Origin: Acanthornis magna
Lineage: Eukaryota > Chordata > Aves > Passeriformes > Acanthizidae
Length of the DNA stretch: 64,000 nucleotides
Direction: 5' to 3'
NCBI GenBank assembly: GCA_036785705.1
Contig: JAWUZG010000135.1
Span: forward strand, 1,178,001 to 1,242,000
Shown: positions 39,441 through 51,800 of the stretch, one piece after another
Position numbering within the stretch: position 1 is the first letter of the stretch
Layout: every line of letters starts with the position of its first letter
Made by a program: the position numbers and the translations under genes
The notes under the pieces: model-generated
What the model was told of the DNA's origin: nothing
What the model saw: only the letters and a program-made list of their open reading frames with translations
Databases searched by the model: none

Positions 39441-41559
39441 CTACCATATTCTAACACTTTTAGTGGCTATATAAATGGTTGTTTATTATTATTATTATTT
39501 TTATTTTGTAGCTAATGTGTTTCATTTCATGATCTGATTCAGGCAAAAAACAGAGCAGCTAGAAAAGGTCATATTATGAAGCACAAAAAGGTTCAGAGAC
39601 TTGTTTGATGTAGAAATATTCTTTGACAGCTCATTGCGTTTATTTACTATACCCTTTTCTTATGTCATTTCAGAATCTATTTCAGCTGCCCCACGGGAGC
39701 ATGAAGCCATTAGCCTGAATTATCATTCTGAATGCAGATTTCACAAGGTAACACCAAATCATGAAGGTTTTGATTCCTGTAGCTACTGAGATGCTTTCCC
39801 TTTGGAGAGGTTACAGGTCTGCCATTTGTTTGCATATTAACAGCATTGATTTTCAGTATACCTGACACTGGAGTGTTCATTTATCATATATGTAATAGCT
39901 GAATACCAGAAGATGTGCTGCAGAGTGCATGTCAACACATAGAAAAGAAATTAGTATATCTGAGACATTAAACAGGCTATGCAAGCGAGGAAACAATCAA
40001 ACATGGAGCAAAGAAAGCTGGTAGAGCCTATTCATCAGGTTTTAGCAAGTTTCATTTCCAGCCATGCTGAAATGGGAGCAGAATTTTGATTTAAAAGGCT
40101 TTTACTGAGGACACTGAAGCAAAAAAGCTGGGACTTATTGGTGAACATTAAAGGTCGCATACTCTCCTCATCACATAATAGCTTTTAGTAGCAGGAGGAT
40201 CAAAAAGGCTGGTAGAACCCAGATGAGCCCATATACCTCCTTTCTTCCACTATGTCCAGACATACTTTCACCAGGTGTGCATCTGAGCCTGCAAATGTCC
40301 TGGTCTACAGCCAGCCCTCAAACTGTCCTCTATTCCAGCTGCCCTTTGCTCTCCACATTCCACACCACACCCATGGTCCATGTGTATTTAAATAGTATGC
40401 AATTATTTAAATTCCTCCATCTGTCTCCCCACAACCTTACACATATTAATTCTTGGAGGGAAAATGGCTTTGCTATTTGCTAGATGCCAGCATTCACCTG
40501 GACAGCAGCCAGCGGAGCAGGTTGTTAAACAAACATCCTGATGGAACAAAACCAAGTGTGAAGCAGCAACACAGAGAAGAATACACTTGTACTCAAACAG
40601 AAACCTCCTAGAAGAACCCAGGCAAAGCCAGGAAACAACAAAACAAGCAAGCTTTCATTTGTTTTGTCCATAACTGTAATAAAGGTGAGGAAGTTGAAAG
40701 TGCTTTGCTTAGAGGAGCCCTCCACACTTCTCCTCCCTCATATCAGTGCTCTGTACTCCATGCAATCCAACATCAAAAGCAACTCTGGCCAAAACAGCTC
40801 CTTAATTTTTCTGCTGTGCTTGTCTCTGATTAAAGCGTGAACTTTAATGTAAACAGCACTTTATCTGAGGGCAGGAATTCACACAAAACCACCAAAACAG
40901 TAAGATGCAAGGTGGACTCTTGGTACTTCCAGAAACTACTGCAGGCTCAAGCCGTGGATGCAGCAACTACAATTTAGCACCATCTGTGCTTATATCAGTT
41001 TTCATACTCTTAAAATATGCACTATATTTGTGCAGTTCCCTCAGCAAGAGAACTGAGGTATATCCTGTGAGAGTAGCAGCTAAAGATCCAGAAGTTTGAT
41101 GCAAGATTGCTTAATAATTCCACAACTCTCTTGAAAATGTACTTTAAAATAATACATAAACTCTTTAGAGATGGGGGCTGGTTTGTTTGTTTAAAGAGGC
41201 ATGTTCAATTTTTGTATTTTCAATCCAGGAAATGTATAGGTGGTAAATGCTGACAAAACTCAGCTTAAAAATATATTTCTCCACAGTCGACTTATCCAGC
41301 CTGGAGAGTCCTAAACTGAGGATTCTCTAGAATGTAAACTGTTCCATAATTTCAATCCTTCTTCTAGATACTTCATTCAGCTCTACCACGCCTCTGTGAA
41401 TGGAGAGGGAAGAAGGGTCCAAATGTGAGAGAACCACCAACCCACGATCTGGTACTGATGTTCCCTGCTCTGTTTTCCAATTTCTTTTCCAATAATTTCT
41501 ACTCTTCCTTTTGAGGTTCTGATGTGTTCCCCTCTCTTGTGCGCCATTTAAGATTTCTC
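39441..41559. other. Unique non-coding sequence
   Basis: Single-copy sequence. It begins with a (TTA)n run at about 39483-39500. The plus frame 39601-39789 and the minus frame 41327-41659 (110 codons, basic) have no recognisable domain, and the latter runs into the old CR1-type fragment. Nothing else distinctive was seen. Confidence 0.5.
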
Positions 41560-42108
41560 TACACAGAATTGGATCCAGCATTAATCCCCACAGTATGCAA
41601 GCTCTTTCCGTTACCATGTATGAGTATGCTGTGCTGCGTGCACCCATACTGGACTTCACCGCTGCCCTCTCTCCTTCAGCTGAGCTAACAAATATACCTT
41701 TTCTGTTTTATCTTTCAACCAATGCTTAATTCTCTTACTTCACAGGAATTTAATATCTTTGAGAGCCTTTAATGAGAGACTTCCCTTGCATACACTTGCA
41801 GAGACCATCAGGGAATTACACTGATTTCTGAAGCATGACTTCTCTTTACAAATGCTGTGTTGGCTCTTCTCCATATGGCCTTTAAATTCACATTAATTAA
41901 GAGCCACATGCCCGTAATTTTCAATTTTTACCACAATTCCTATTCAGTTCTTCTGAAATACTGTTTTGTGATTTACCTTGGAGCTTCTTTTTTTCTTTTT
42001 TTAACTAACATGCCATTAGCCTCTTGAAGTCACAAGGTAACAAAGAGGCTTTCAACAGCAAGTTGCACACTAAATGCTTTAGCTACTTCTTCACATTCAT
42101 AGTAACAA
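41560..42108 (-). mobile_element. Ancient CR1/L3-type LINE fragment (antisense)
   Basis: The plus strand follows, with many substitutions and gaps, the antisense of the ORF2 region of old amniote CR1/L3 LINEs. The clearest parts are CTGTTTTATCTTTCAACCAA (about 41702), GAGAGCCTTTAATGAGAGAC (about 41761), GACTTCTCTTTACAAATGC then TGTTGGCTCTTCTCC (41837-41872), and GGAGCTTCTTTTT then CATGCCATTAGCC (about 41980-42025). The order and spacing agree with the family, which supports the call despite low identity. Boundaries are approximate and 41560-41700 is the weakest part. Confidence 0.55.
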
Positions 42109-43079
42109 TGCCCTGTTAATTTTTCCTATTGGATCCACACCCTTGCGTATCAGCTGTTCAAATCAAAACTGATATTTCCTGTAAAGGAGACCGAGTTGGA
42201 ACTAATGCCTTCTAGAATGCTGTTAAAAATTATAAAGAAAATTTTGCACCGAACAGCCCCACAACACCTAAATTTACCTTATTTATGTAGTTCTTTTACA
42301 AAGACATATACATAAACATGAGTTTCAGAAAAGCTCAGAGTCTTTTACTGAGATAAAAACTAGTAACAAATTAATTATGGCAAAGACACAAGGTAGCACA
42401 AATATCTTGAAAAGGTGCTTTTTGTTCTTTGATCTCATATGAAAGAAACACTTTCACGCCAAACAAAACAGAATTCTATGAGTACTTTTTCCCCCCCAAA
42501 AATAGCGCATATTTGCTTGTCTCTGTAGCCAACTCCACGAGACTCCATCTCCTTCCCTGAGGCAGGACTGTGACGTGGAGTGAGTCCCTCTGGGGCCCAA
42601 GGGAGGAATGTCCAGGCACTGAGGTTTCACTCTGTGAGCAGGCAGGGAAGGACAGACAGATGCTGGATTTTATCACACTGAAAGAGTCAGCCATTGCAGC
42701 TGGGATGCTCAGAGAAACCAAAATGTGAGACTGGGATGGGCCAAGGGCAAACTGCTACACACGTGCACAGCAAAAGAGAACGGGACAAAGTTGTACCTCG
42801 GAGTGCCTTGGTGGCAACACAGCTGCTGAAGGCTTTTACCGGTCTGGTAAGACCTCGCAGCTGTACTGGCTCAGAGATGCACTCAGAAATTAAATCTAGC
42901 CTTACCTTTGCAAAAAATACATTCAGAGACCTAAGTCTGTTTAATGAGTACTGATTTGTTCATTAAGCTGACAGGTGAATTTCCTCTTCAATCTACATTA
43001 TATTGCATGTTACTTCTGTTGGTTTCTGGGGAAAAAAAGCAGCAGCAGCCGCCCTTATTTAAAAACAAACAAAAAAGCC
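42109..43079. other. Unique non-coding sequence with a G+C-richer patch
   Basis: The patch 42520-42880 is richer in G+C and CpG than its surroundings and carries an 81-codon minus frame and an 86-codon plus frame that overlap. Neither product is recognised. There is no core promoter motif or strong splice-site pair, so I do not call an exon. Confidence 0.5.
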
Positions 43080-43330
43080 CCTCATGATGAGATTGACATG
43101 AAAGAAACTTCTTTCTCATCAGTAATTGCTTCCCCCTGGGCTTGACAAGGTTTACAAATTAAAGCTTTTCCTTCATAGATGGCTTGACCTATCATGAATT
43201 ATAGCTGCTGCTACTGGTCCACTCCTCCCTGCACACAAGGCTTGCTATCTCAATTTTGCACTGTAATTAAATATTTTCTGATGGCACGTTATTTATTATT
43301 CCTCACCTTCAGCTCTCCTGGTGTTTATAC
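43080..43330. promoter_or_regulatory. Candidate regulatory block, homeobox-type words
   Basis: About 250 bp with TAATTG (43123-43128), ATCATGAATTATAGC (about 43192-43206), TAATTA (43264-43269), and CAAGGTTTACAAATTAAAGC (about 43147-43166). There are no stops-free frames, simple repeats or known elements in it. The composition resembles vertebrate conserved non-coding elements; conservation has not been tested. Confidence 0.25.
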
Positions 43331-44134
43331 ATCTCCACATATGAGTAGGCAATTCAAAAACTGTTATTAACAATATTAATAACCTGAGAGCTTGTTTGAT
43401 GTGAGTGAGACACAGGGGTGGAACTGCTTGACTGCAAGGAACAAGGGGTGGGGGTTTTTTTTGTTGTCTTTGTTTGTTTTTTTAATTGTTGCAGTATCTA
43501 GTACCATCTAGTCTTTGTCCACAATCAAAGATCTTAAGCAGTTCAGGAGGAAATATGAAAAAAGTACTGATGTGTGAAATTTATAACTAATCTCATTTGA
43601 CCATTACAAAACTACCCAAGAGTGAAGCAAAGAAAAAAAAGAAGAATAGGCATATTTTTGTTATCTTACTTATTAATTTTTTGCTCTTAAAAAAAAAAAC
43701 AACACATCTTTCCTCCCAAAACCAACTTGGAAGATAAGTAGGACCTGTTGCACTAGAAGGCAAACCAAGATCAAGCAAAAGAGGCATGTCATATTTCAGA
43801 CATTCACACCTAACTGTCAATATAATTCTTCCAAAACTTTAAGGTTGGTTTTTTTCCTTATTTGTCTTCTCTATATTCTCATCTGTACTGCTACTACCAC
43901 AAGCAATACTCAGTGCAGCCCTTGAAAAATCACTGTGACTTGGTACCAACTGAGAATTCGGCCCAGGAGATAAAGGTGTTCACCCACAGACTCAACTCAG
44001 TGCACTTCAGAGCTGCTAATTACAAACCTTTCCATTGCAATCCTAGTGCGCCACACTTAATACATCTGACAAACCTTATGGCAATCAGCTTCCCATTTTG
44101 CATCTTGCTCCGTATTTCCCACAATCTCCTGCAG
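43331..44134. other. Unique non-coding sequence with T-rich and A-rich runs
   Basis: A G/T-rich low-complexity stretch lies at 43445-43490 and an 11-A run at 43689-43699. A 187-codon plus frame starts at 43862. It is the longest open frame in the window, but its first part is not recognisable and has no promoter context. Confidence 0.5.
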
Positions 44135-44263
44135 GAGATGGGCCACAGTCAACAGCCCCATCTCCCTCCTCTCCTCCCCAAGGAGCACTGGGGCAAGAGG
44201 CACAGTCTGCACCTTTGTGAGCTCAGAAGCCAAGGATCAGGCAGCCCCTCTCACACTTCTCAG
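44135..44263 (+). other. Weak internal-exon candidate inside a 187-codon open frame
   Basis: An acceptor-like sequence (pyrimidine-rich, ending CTCCTGCAG) precedes 44135, and a donor-like CAG|GTAGGA follows 44263. The 129 bp between them is a multiple of three and stays open in the frame that runs from 43862 to 44425. The encoded segment is rich in His, Ser, Pro, Leu and Gln and is not recognisable. Splice-like pairs of this strength occur by chance, so this is not a gene call. Confidence 0.15.
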
Positions 44264-46235
44264 GTAGGAAGGGCACCAGAGCTCAGAGTCCTGGGGAGCG
44301 CTTGGGGGGGAGGGACAAACATGGAAGGAAGGGGTGAGAGGCAGAGCCCAATAGGCATGGGAACAGGAAAAGCAGGCAGAACTGAGAGAGGATCCATTTT
44401 GTTTAGTGTTTTGCTGAAAATATAATTGATGAATAAAAGCATCCGCTGAAAGGAATTAGCGTACAGCTGGGATGGTTTTTTATGGAGAAGATGATTACAG
44501 TGACCTCCCAGGTGAGCATGGTGCTCACAGCCCTGGGGCAGCAGGGGCAGATCCAGAGAACACCCAAAATTATTTGCTGATGTAACAAACCAAGTTTAAA
44601 AAGACGTAAATATCTAGATCAACAATACTCTTTAGAGGCTCCACATGCAAAGCACCTGTAACCATCAATAAGTATTTTCTTTTATAATTAACAATACTAT
44701 TTGGTTTTATGTGTACAGTATACTAATGAAAAATAAATTACATGCTGCATAACTAGAGCACACTAACATAGTCACATTTGACTGCTAAAGCTTTTGTTTT
44801 CCAAGAAGTCAGTGCTTTTCCCCATTTTGCTAACTCACAAGAAAAAGGAATTGCTATGGCAATGGTAACTTACTTGAGGTTGAAAGGCATCCAAAAGCCA
44901 GGATCTGCAAAACTCTTATTTCTCACTTACTGCCAATTTAATCCTAATCTATTTGTTTTTAAAGACTTGATTCAGGCCCTGTGATACATGCTGTACTAGA
45001 AATAGATTGAAAATTATGATTTTGCAAAGGGCATTTTATAGACATCCCATATCACAGCAAATTTCATCAACTTCTTTTAAAATACATAGATGAAAATATG
45101 CATTTTTTGTCCAACATTTAAATCAATGTTGTTTGTGTAATGCAATGTATTTGAAACACTAATTAGGTTGCCTGACAAGACTTTTCAGCAATTTAAGGTA
45201 CTGAAAATATTTTCATTTATTCTCTACCCTTACTACTCTCAGACATAAAGCTGTGTATATTTATGTCTATTTTTCCCCCTCAACAGAAGAAATAAATTCA
45301 CAACATCATGAAAATGGGATTTTACAATGAGTTAGCATTTATCACACCAAACCACTAAGACGTCTTGCTCAGCTGGAACTGTGCACATTCCCAGATGGTG
45401 TATTGGATTATAATTTCACAAAATGAGTTTACTCTCCCAACAATTTCTCCTGCAATTTCCTCGGAAAAGTCATCTAAATACTTCCACAGTCTCTATTTCC
45501 ACTCCCTGTGGAGTCTCCCATATCTTTTCTGTATGGCATTATTTTATTTTGCTGTCATGGATTATTGTATGTAAGAATTATGCTACTGAGATTCTCCTAT
45601 GGCATTCTTACTTTTTATTCTTTCATTATAATATTTATAGCAAGATCTTTACAAGCTGGCTTTTAATTTTTTTCATCCTGTACCTTTCACACAGTTCATT
45701 TTCCCTGCACCTGATTTCTTTAATAACTAAACTATGACTTGCCACATCCATGAACAACAATGAAAAGTAAAAATTTATCTATGTTGACACCTAGGTAATA
45801 GGAGAGCTGCACAAACCCTAGAAAGACAACTGCATTTCCGCTGTATGGTGAGACCAACTTGGTGGCCTACAGCACGGGGTCAGGAGGTGACCCTGGACTC
45901 GTAGGATATTGGCACTGAGTGCCAGCCCTGGGAGCAGCCTCTCCTGCTGCAGAGATGGGAAATGGTGGCAGATCTTCGCTGGCCGGGGGCTGAAGAGGAG
46001 GCAACAACAAGGAGAGGCCAGGGATGGTTCATGTTTGCCCACAGTCACACGAGAACCCTGGCACCAGCTGGGTTAGTGACACATGAGCGATGGAGGCACC
46101 ACGGTAACCTTCCTGAAACAGAAATTGCTCCTTAGAGGCATCACCTGCAAAAGTCTCTGCCCGAAGGTCATGAGGCAGAGAGAAATATGCTGATGTGGAC
46201 TATTTTAGAGATGAACCAGAATATTTTCCTCACCT
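44264..46235. other. Unique non-coding sequence
   Basis: The stretch 45440-45720 is T-rich on the plus strand. A G+C- and CpG-richer patch at 45830-46090 could be an old retroelement fragment, but I recognise no family and no LTR edges. Open frames of up to 104 codons (45423-45737) are low-complexity or unrecognised. Confidence 0.5.
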
Positions 46236-46276
46236 AATCTGGGCTCACCCAACCTTAATTTTATGATTCTAAATTA
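46236..46276 (+). mobile_element. Possible CR1-type 3' end relic
   Basis: CTGGGCTCACCCAACCTTAA followed by TTTTATGATTCTAA resembles the terminal part of a CR1-type element, with the typical 'ccaacctta..tatgattcta' ending on the plus strand. Only about 40 bp is visible, so the call is tentative. Confidence 0.35.
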
Positions 46277-48298
46277 AGTATGTCAAGAAAAGAAACAGGT
46301 GTACAGCTAAATTACAGGTTACATTGCTCAGAGCACAACCCAAGGTTACAAAAGGGTTTTATTTGGACTTAGGGCTTGTCAGTGGCATTATATAATCCAA
46401 CAACCAAAGATTTACATTATTTTACCTTTGTTCTCAAATGAAGATTTCTTACTGATTTATTGATTTTGTTTGTACAAGTGGAAGGAAGCTCATGGGTAAT
46501 CCTTGGTGGTGGGACATTGCAGCTCTAATTAGGTCATCATCTCCTTTCAAATTGGAATGTGGCTTGCTTTGCTAAAATATTTGCATATTCTGAAAATTCA
46601 AAAATTCATTGTTTACTGCACACATACACTCAATATACCTCAAATAACAGTGACCCAAGCTCACACAATTAACACAGCAGTTACAGTATTGCAGGGACAC
46701 CTTTGCTATTGCAGACCTCCAAAAGTAGCCCATTTTTTGTAGTTTGCATAGATGCTGAGACAAAACACAACTTCTGATAAGAATCACTCTTGCTTCCAAG
46801 AGATAAGTAATGAAACAAACACAGCCATGTACTCCCAAAATAATTTTGCTAAGTGAATGCAAGCAAATTGGATACCAAGGTAAGCCTTTTATTTGGTTAT
46901 AATCCCTGTGTGGATGCCTATTCTAGCTACAAAGGGCATGTGCAAGTTGCTCAGTCAAACATCATTTCTGGTTAATGACAGAACAACTCATACATAAAAC
47001 ATAAAAGTTTGCTTGGCCTTTACACTCCACCTTGTGCAACATCTCAAATAGTTAACATGCACAATGTATTAAAGAAAAAAAATTTAAGAATCTACAGTCT
47101 TAACAAACATGAACCAGTAACTAATCATTACTGTTCCACTGTAATCTCTGCTGTCCACAACATACATTTCTGGACATAGAAATGAGAAAATTAGGTGGCA
47201 ATATTTAAATTAATACACCATATACATATTCACTACATGCTGCTCTTAAAAAATCTTGCACACAGCCAAACTATTGAAGCTGCCATTGGAACTGACAAAC
47301 TGATCAAAGCACCTGGAAAGCAACAATGTTCTGAAGTAGAGCTGTGCTTTCTCCTTCTGCCTTACTGGAGCTCTGGTGACTAATCTGTAAAACTATTCAT
47401 GCATTTCTCCATCATTTACTCTTTCCAACACATTGCTCTCTTTACTTAATGCAACAGGTTAACATTCACAAAAAGTCTAATGATGAAAATAATTAAAAGC
47501 TGTTTAAAATTCACAAATTTGGTGTTCGGCAAAAATATGTAAATCAATGAATCAGTAAATGGATAAATTTACTTTTTAGTTATAAATGGAGTTCCTTGGG
47601 ATTTTTTGTTTTCCTCATGCATCTCGTGTTCTAGACGACAGATTTTACTAGCAATGGTTCAATCCATGAAGGCTGCATATTGGAACTAGCAGGTACGTGT
47701 ACATTTATAGCCCTATACATATTAGACACATATATGTATACACACACACATATGCACACATTTCTATAGACACAAATAACCTTTCAGAGACCCAAATGCA
47801 CTCGAACATTTAAGCAAAGCACAAGAAGAAACAGAATATATAGGAATCGGCAGATCTGAAGATCAGCCACTGGCCTGGAAAGGAAATGCTTTCTCTCTGG
47901 CAGTTTGTGAACATATGCTCTTAGACGTGAGTCATATGTGGGACTATATCACACACACATATAAAATAACACATCATTTACAAATTACAGACTTTTCACA
48001 TCTAAGCATTTCTGGAACATGACTGAATCCAAACCATTAGTACTCCAGGAAAGCTCATTACAGAGACAATTTAACAGACTAGAAGATGCCTTTCCCAAGA
48101 TACTTTCCCAACTTATCTTGGGTTATTTGCTAAATGGACAGAACAATATTGCTCACATCTCATATGAATTTCTTGCCAAGGCCAAGAAGTGAGAAGGACA
48201 AACAGTAAGGCTGTGGTTATATAGTCATCTCAGACAGCTAAAGACATGCCGTTGCCCCAGCAGTTGAAGCCGCACCTTTCACTTTAGAGATGCAAAGC
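46277..48298. other. Unique non-coding sequence
   Basis: Single-copy A+T-rich sequence with unrecognised frames of at most 96 codons. A short CA/TA microsatellite-like stretch lies at 47727-47760 (alternating CACA and TATA words). Nothing else was recognised up to the LTR boundary. Confidence 0.55.
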
Positions 48299-48832
48299 TG
48301 TGCTGGTTTTGGATGGCACAGAATTTTTTTTTTCATAGTAGCTGGTATGGGGCTGTTTTGGATTTATGCTGAAGACAGTATTGATAATACAGGGATGTTT
48401 TAGCTTTTGCTGCACAGTGTTTGCACAGAGCCGAGGCCTTTTCTGCTTGTCACCCCATCCCAGCAGTAAGTGGGCTGGGGGTGCACGAGAAGTGGAGAGG
48501 TGACAGAGCTGACCCAAGGGATATTCCATACCATACAGCTCATGCTCGCTATATAAAGGTGGGGAAAGGAGGAGGAGGGCAGGACATTTGGAGCGATGCA
48601 TTTGTCTTCCTGAGTCACTGAACACCTGCCTGCCCACAGGAAGCAATGAATGTATTCCTTGTTTTGCTTTGCTTTTTGCAGCGTTTCTGCTTTTCCTATT
48701 ACACTATTTTTTTCTCAACCCATGAGTTTTCTCATTTTTTCTCTTCTGATCCTCTCCCTCATCCTGCTGATGGGGAGGGACTGAGTGCCTGCCTGGGGCT
48801 TGGCTGCTGGCTGGGGCTAAACCATGAAAACA
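48299..48832 (+). mobile_element. Solo LTR of an avian endogenous retrovirus
   Basis: The segment starts TGTGCTGGTTTTGGATGG and ends near GGCTAAACCATGAAAACA. Between them it follows, end to end, a common neoavian ERV LTR I recognise: CATAGTAGCTGGTATGGGGC, GAGGCCTTTTCTGCTTGTCA, GATATTCCATACCATACAGC, GAACACCTGCCTGCCCACAG and CCCATGAGTTTTCTCA. It has no retroviral internal region on either side, so it is a solo LTR left by recombination. It keeps a TATA box, but the poly(A)-signal position reads ATTACA. No exact target-site duplication is seen; AAAGCT on the left and AGAGCT on the right are a possible diverged 6-bp pair. Frames of up to 120 codons inside it are artefacts. Confidence 0.9.
48550..48559 (+). 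promoter_or_regulatory. LTR TATA box
   Basis: TATATAAAGG lies in the U3 part of the solo LTR, in the position expected for its promoter. The downstream poly(A) signal is altered, so transcription could run into flanking DNA if the promoter is still active; this is inferred. Confidence 0.65.
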
Positions 48833-51800
48833 GAGCTGATTGGGAAGATATATTTTTCAAACATGGAGGAAACAAGAGTACTCAATTTTGACATAATTGG
48901 AGTTTCCGGTGCAGCCAAAGGTCTTTCAACTGCCTCAAAGCACTTCATAACCTGGAGGTGGGAAATAGAGCTGGGGCTTCAAAGACCAAACCATACACCT
49001 CTGCTGTGCTTGCTGCAACCAGTCCCATCTAACCCTACTGCTCTGTCTTTAACCACGGCAATTTCTCCACTAGTGGGCCTGACCTCAGACCTTGAGGAAA
49101 CATTAGGTTCTAATACAGGTGTGGGGGTGGAATTGTTAATGGTACAGAGTTTTGGTATCTGAAGACAGAGAAGTTCTTGTCTAGTCTATATGCTTCAGGC
49201 ACAGGAGGATGCTACATGCAGCACGGATCACCCAAAAAGAGGTGACACTTTTTTTCAGCTCACTCTGAATGGATTAGAGCAAACAGGTAACATTCAGACA
49301 CACAGCTGCAGTAGAAACCCCTATCAGCATCTTGACATTCATCCAAGTAATGAGTTACGAGAGTTAAGGGTTCAGAGAAAGATATTATCGTCCCTTAATC
49401 ACTGACCAAAACCAGCAGTTTATCGGAAAACGGATTCTCACAAACTTTGGCTTCCCACAAATAGCAAGAATACTTTTTTCTCTCCCTATTTCTCTCCAAT
49501 ACTACTTTTTCTTTTCCCCTCCAGCCCTTTCTGACCCCCTGACTGCCCCCCAACACACACACAAACTTTGTGTTCCTCTCTGTACAGTTTTTTCTGCTAA
49601 GAAACATTCGATTACATCTTCTTTCATGTTCAGAGTTTTCTTTAAATTCTGCTTGGATTTTTTTGGCTCTTGCTTCTTGAAGTTGCCATTTCTGTGAATC
49701 ATTAATTCAGAGATGTATGAACAATCTTACTTGATAGACTGTGTATTATGTTACCTCTCACTTTCCTCTGTTATCTTACATGTTGTCAAATCAGACTTCA
49801 AATTATGTCACAGCTACTCTTTCTGAATGGTTAATTTTTCACTGAGAGTCACACAGATGGGCAATTATTTTAAGGCTTGAATACCTGCCAACAATTGTAA
49901 TGGCATAAAGCTGATCTCAAAAGCCCACACAACCACAGAAAACACCAAAAAACAGAAGACAACTCTGAATGTAAACTATACCGATTTTTATGGGTGGCAA
50001 AGTTTAAATGAAAATTTTCCACACTATTAACAAAGCCTTCAATCACTAAAAGCATGTACTTCTGTATATACAAACACACAAAGGTGCACATTTTAAATCC
50101 CAAAGAATAACTAGAGAGAACCAGACCAACATATAGAATAACAATGTTTCATTTATTTATGTATTTTAAAACAAGCACACTACTCATGGGAGGAATAGGA
50201 TAACCATCCTTTAAGCTCCATGTATTTATCTATAAAAATGAATAAAATAGAAGCACCACTCTTGAAAAAAAAAGTCACCTGGAGAAGTGGGAAGTGGGTC
50301 ACTTTCCATGTCCTCTAGCCTGCAGAATGGCCAGTGACTAATAAATCCTCTTTTAACTATCTGTTATACATCCACTGAAACTGGGACAAAAAATATGGAG
50401 TCCCTCATATAAGCGTCTGGAAAACCACCCCTGCATTGTGGCCCTCTCCTGTTGCTGGCATACATTGATTCTGCATATTGACACTGCTCCTGCTGCAATG
50501 TAATCCCACTTACAGAATAGCCCAGGGAAGAACTGAGATCTAAAGAAATCACCAAACTTACTTCTACAGCCACCCTGAACAATAACATACACATAACAGT
50601 ACACAGAAAAGAGTTTATCTAAGTGTACAAAGTCATATAGCACCAAGCCAAGTCTGTCACTCACCTAAATCATCTGCTGCCTTCCCCTCTTTCCCCCTAA
50701 AAGCCCTCCCAAATTTTTATCAATTTTCCAAAACTCTGAAACAAACCCCCAGATATTCTGAAAAATGCACATTGAGAATTAGGACTTATTGGTTTGCACA
50801 GGATGAAACAAAACAGTGATAAGAAGGATTACTCAATACAGCCATCTAAAGCACGCTTTCAACAGAAAGTGTTGCCATGAAGCGGTCCATGCTTCAAGGT
50901 GCACATGGAGAAGTCTTTCATATCCAGAAGAATCATTTGTAGAGAGACTCGAATATTTGGTTCCAAATCTATAAATAATTAAAATTAATAATTAAATACA
51001 TAGCCAGTCTTGTGTGAAAAGAAAATTCAGAAACTGTTACAAGTACTTCTTCAATGACATCGACTTTCTTAAGCATAGTACAGACTTCTCTCAACAGTGA
51101 AAAATGGAACATGTGATGTTTCAGAAGCAGACAAAGAAAAGGCTGGGTGCTAAACCACAAATTTCTAGGAGACTGCTCACTTCACCAGGACTTTGTTCAA
51201 TACTCTAGCAGACAATACCAGCAAGCGCCAGCTCCATACAATACACACCAGTAGAATAAAAGAGAAAGAGAGTTCAGGCAAACTGTAAGAACAAACCCTG
51301 CCATTATTTGAATATTTGCCTGATTTTATAATAATTTTGTTTCATGGGATTTTTTTTTCCACATGTGGTTCTCTTTCCTTTTCTCCATTTCTTTTCTACA
51401 AATTTAGAGAATGGTCTAAATTGCAGACATTGTAGAATGTCTACTATAGAATTTTGAAGAAATCCTGACATTGATTTCAGGCATGTGAAATTGTGTGTTC
51501 ATACATGGACACACAGCCGGGTCTTGAGATCTATAAAGATCCTCCTTGGCATGAGTGTCCTATTAACCAACTACAGTCCATGAGTAAATAGGAAAGGATT
51601 GAGAAAGTGAAGGGAACACACCAGAACGTGTCAGTCATTTATGATCAGCAAGGCAAACAATAGCATTACAGTGCTAAGTTTTAAAATTCCATTTCAAGAA
51701 ATTGTTTATGCTGTTGAAACAGAGCTGACTTCATAAACCACATACAGTTTTGATTCCAGAGCATGCAATAATTAAAGATATAGTTGGTAGCTGTTGCACA

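Noticed and set aside
43862..44425. 187-codon open frame as a gene
   Set aside because: Not recognisable, partly low-complexity, no promoter or start context. Retained only as a weak exon candidate inside it.
48284..48891. Frames of up to 120 codons around 48.3-48.9 kb
   Set aside because: They lie within the solo LTR or across its right edge, and the LTR has no coding capacity.
48920..48960. MIR-like word CTCAAAGCACTTCATAACC
   Set aside because: Only about 20 bases agree with the remembered motif and the flanks do not continue it.
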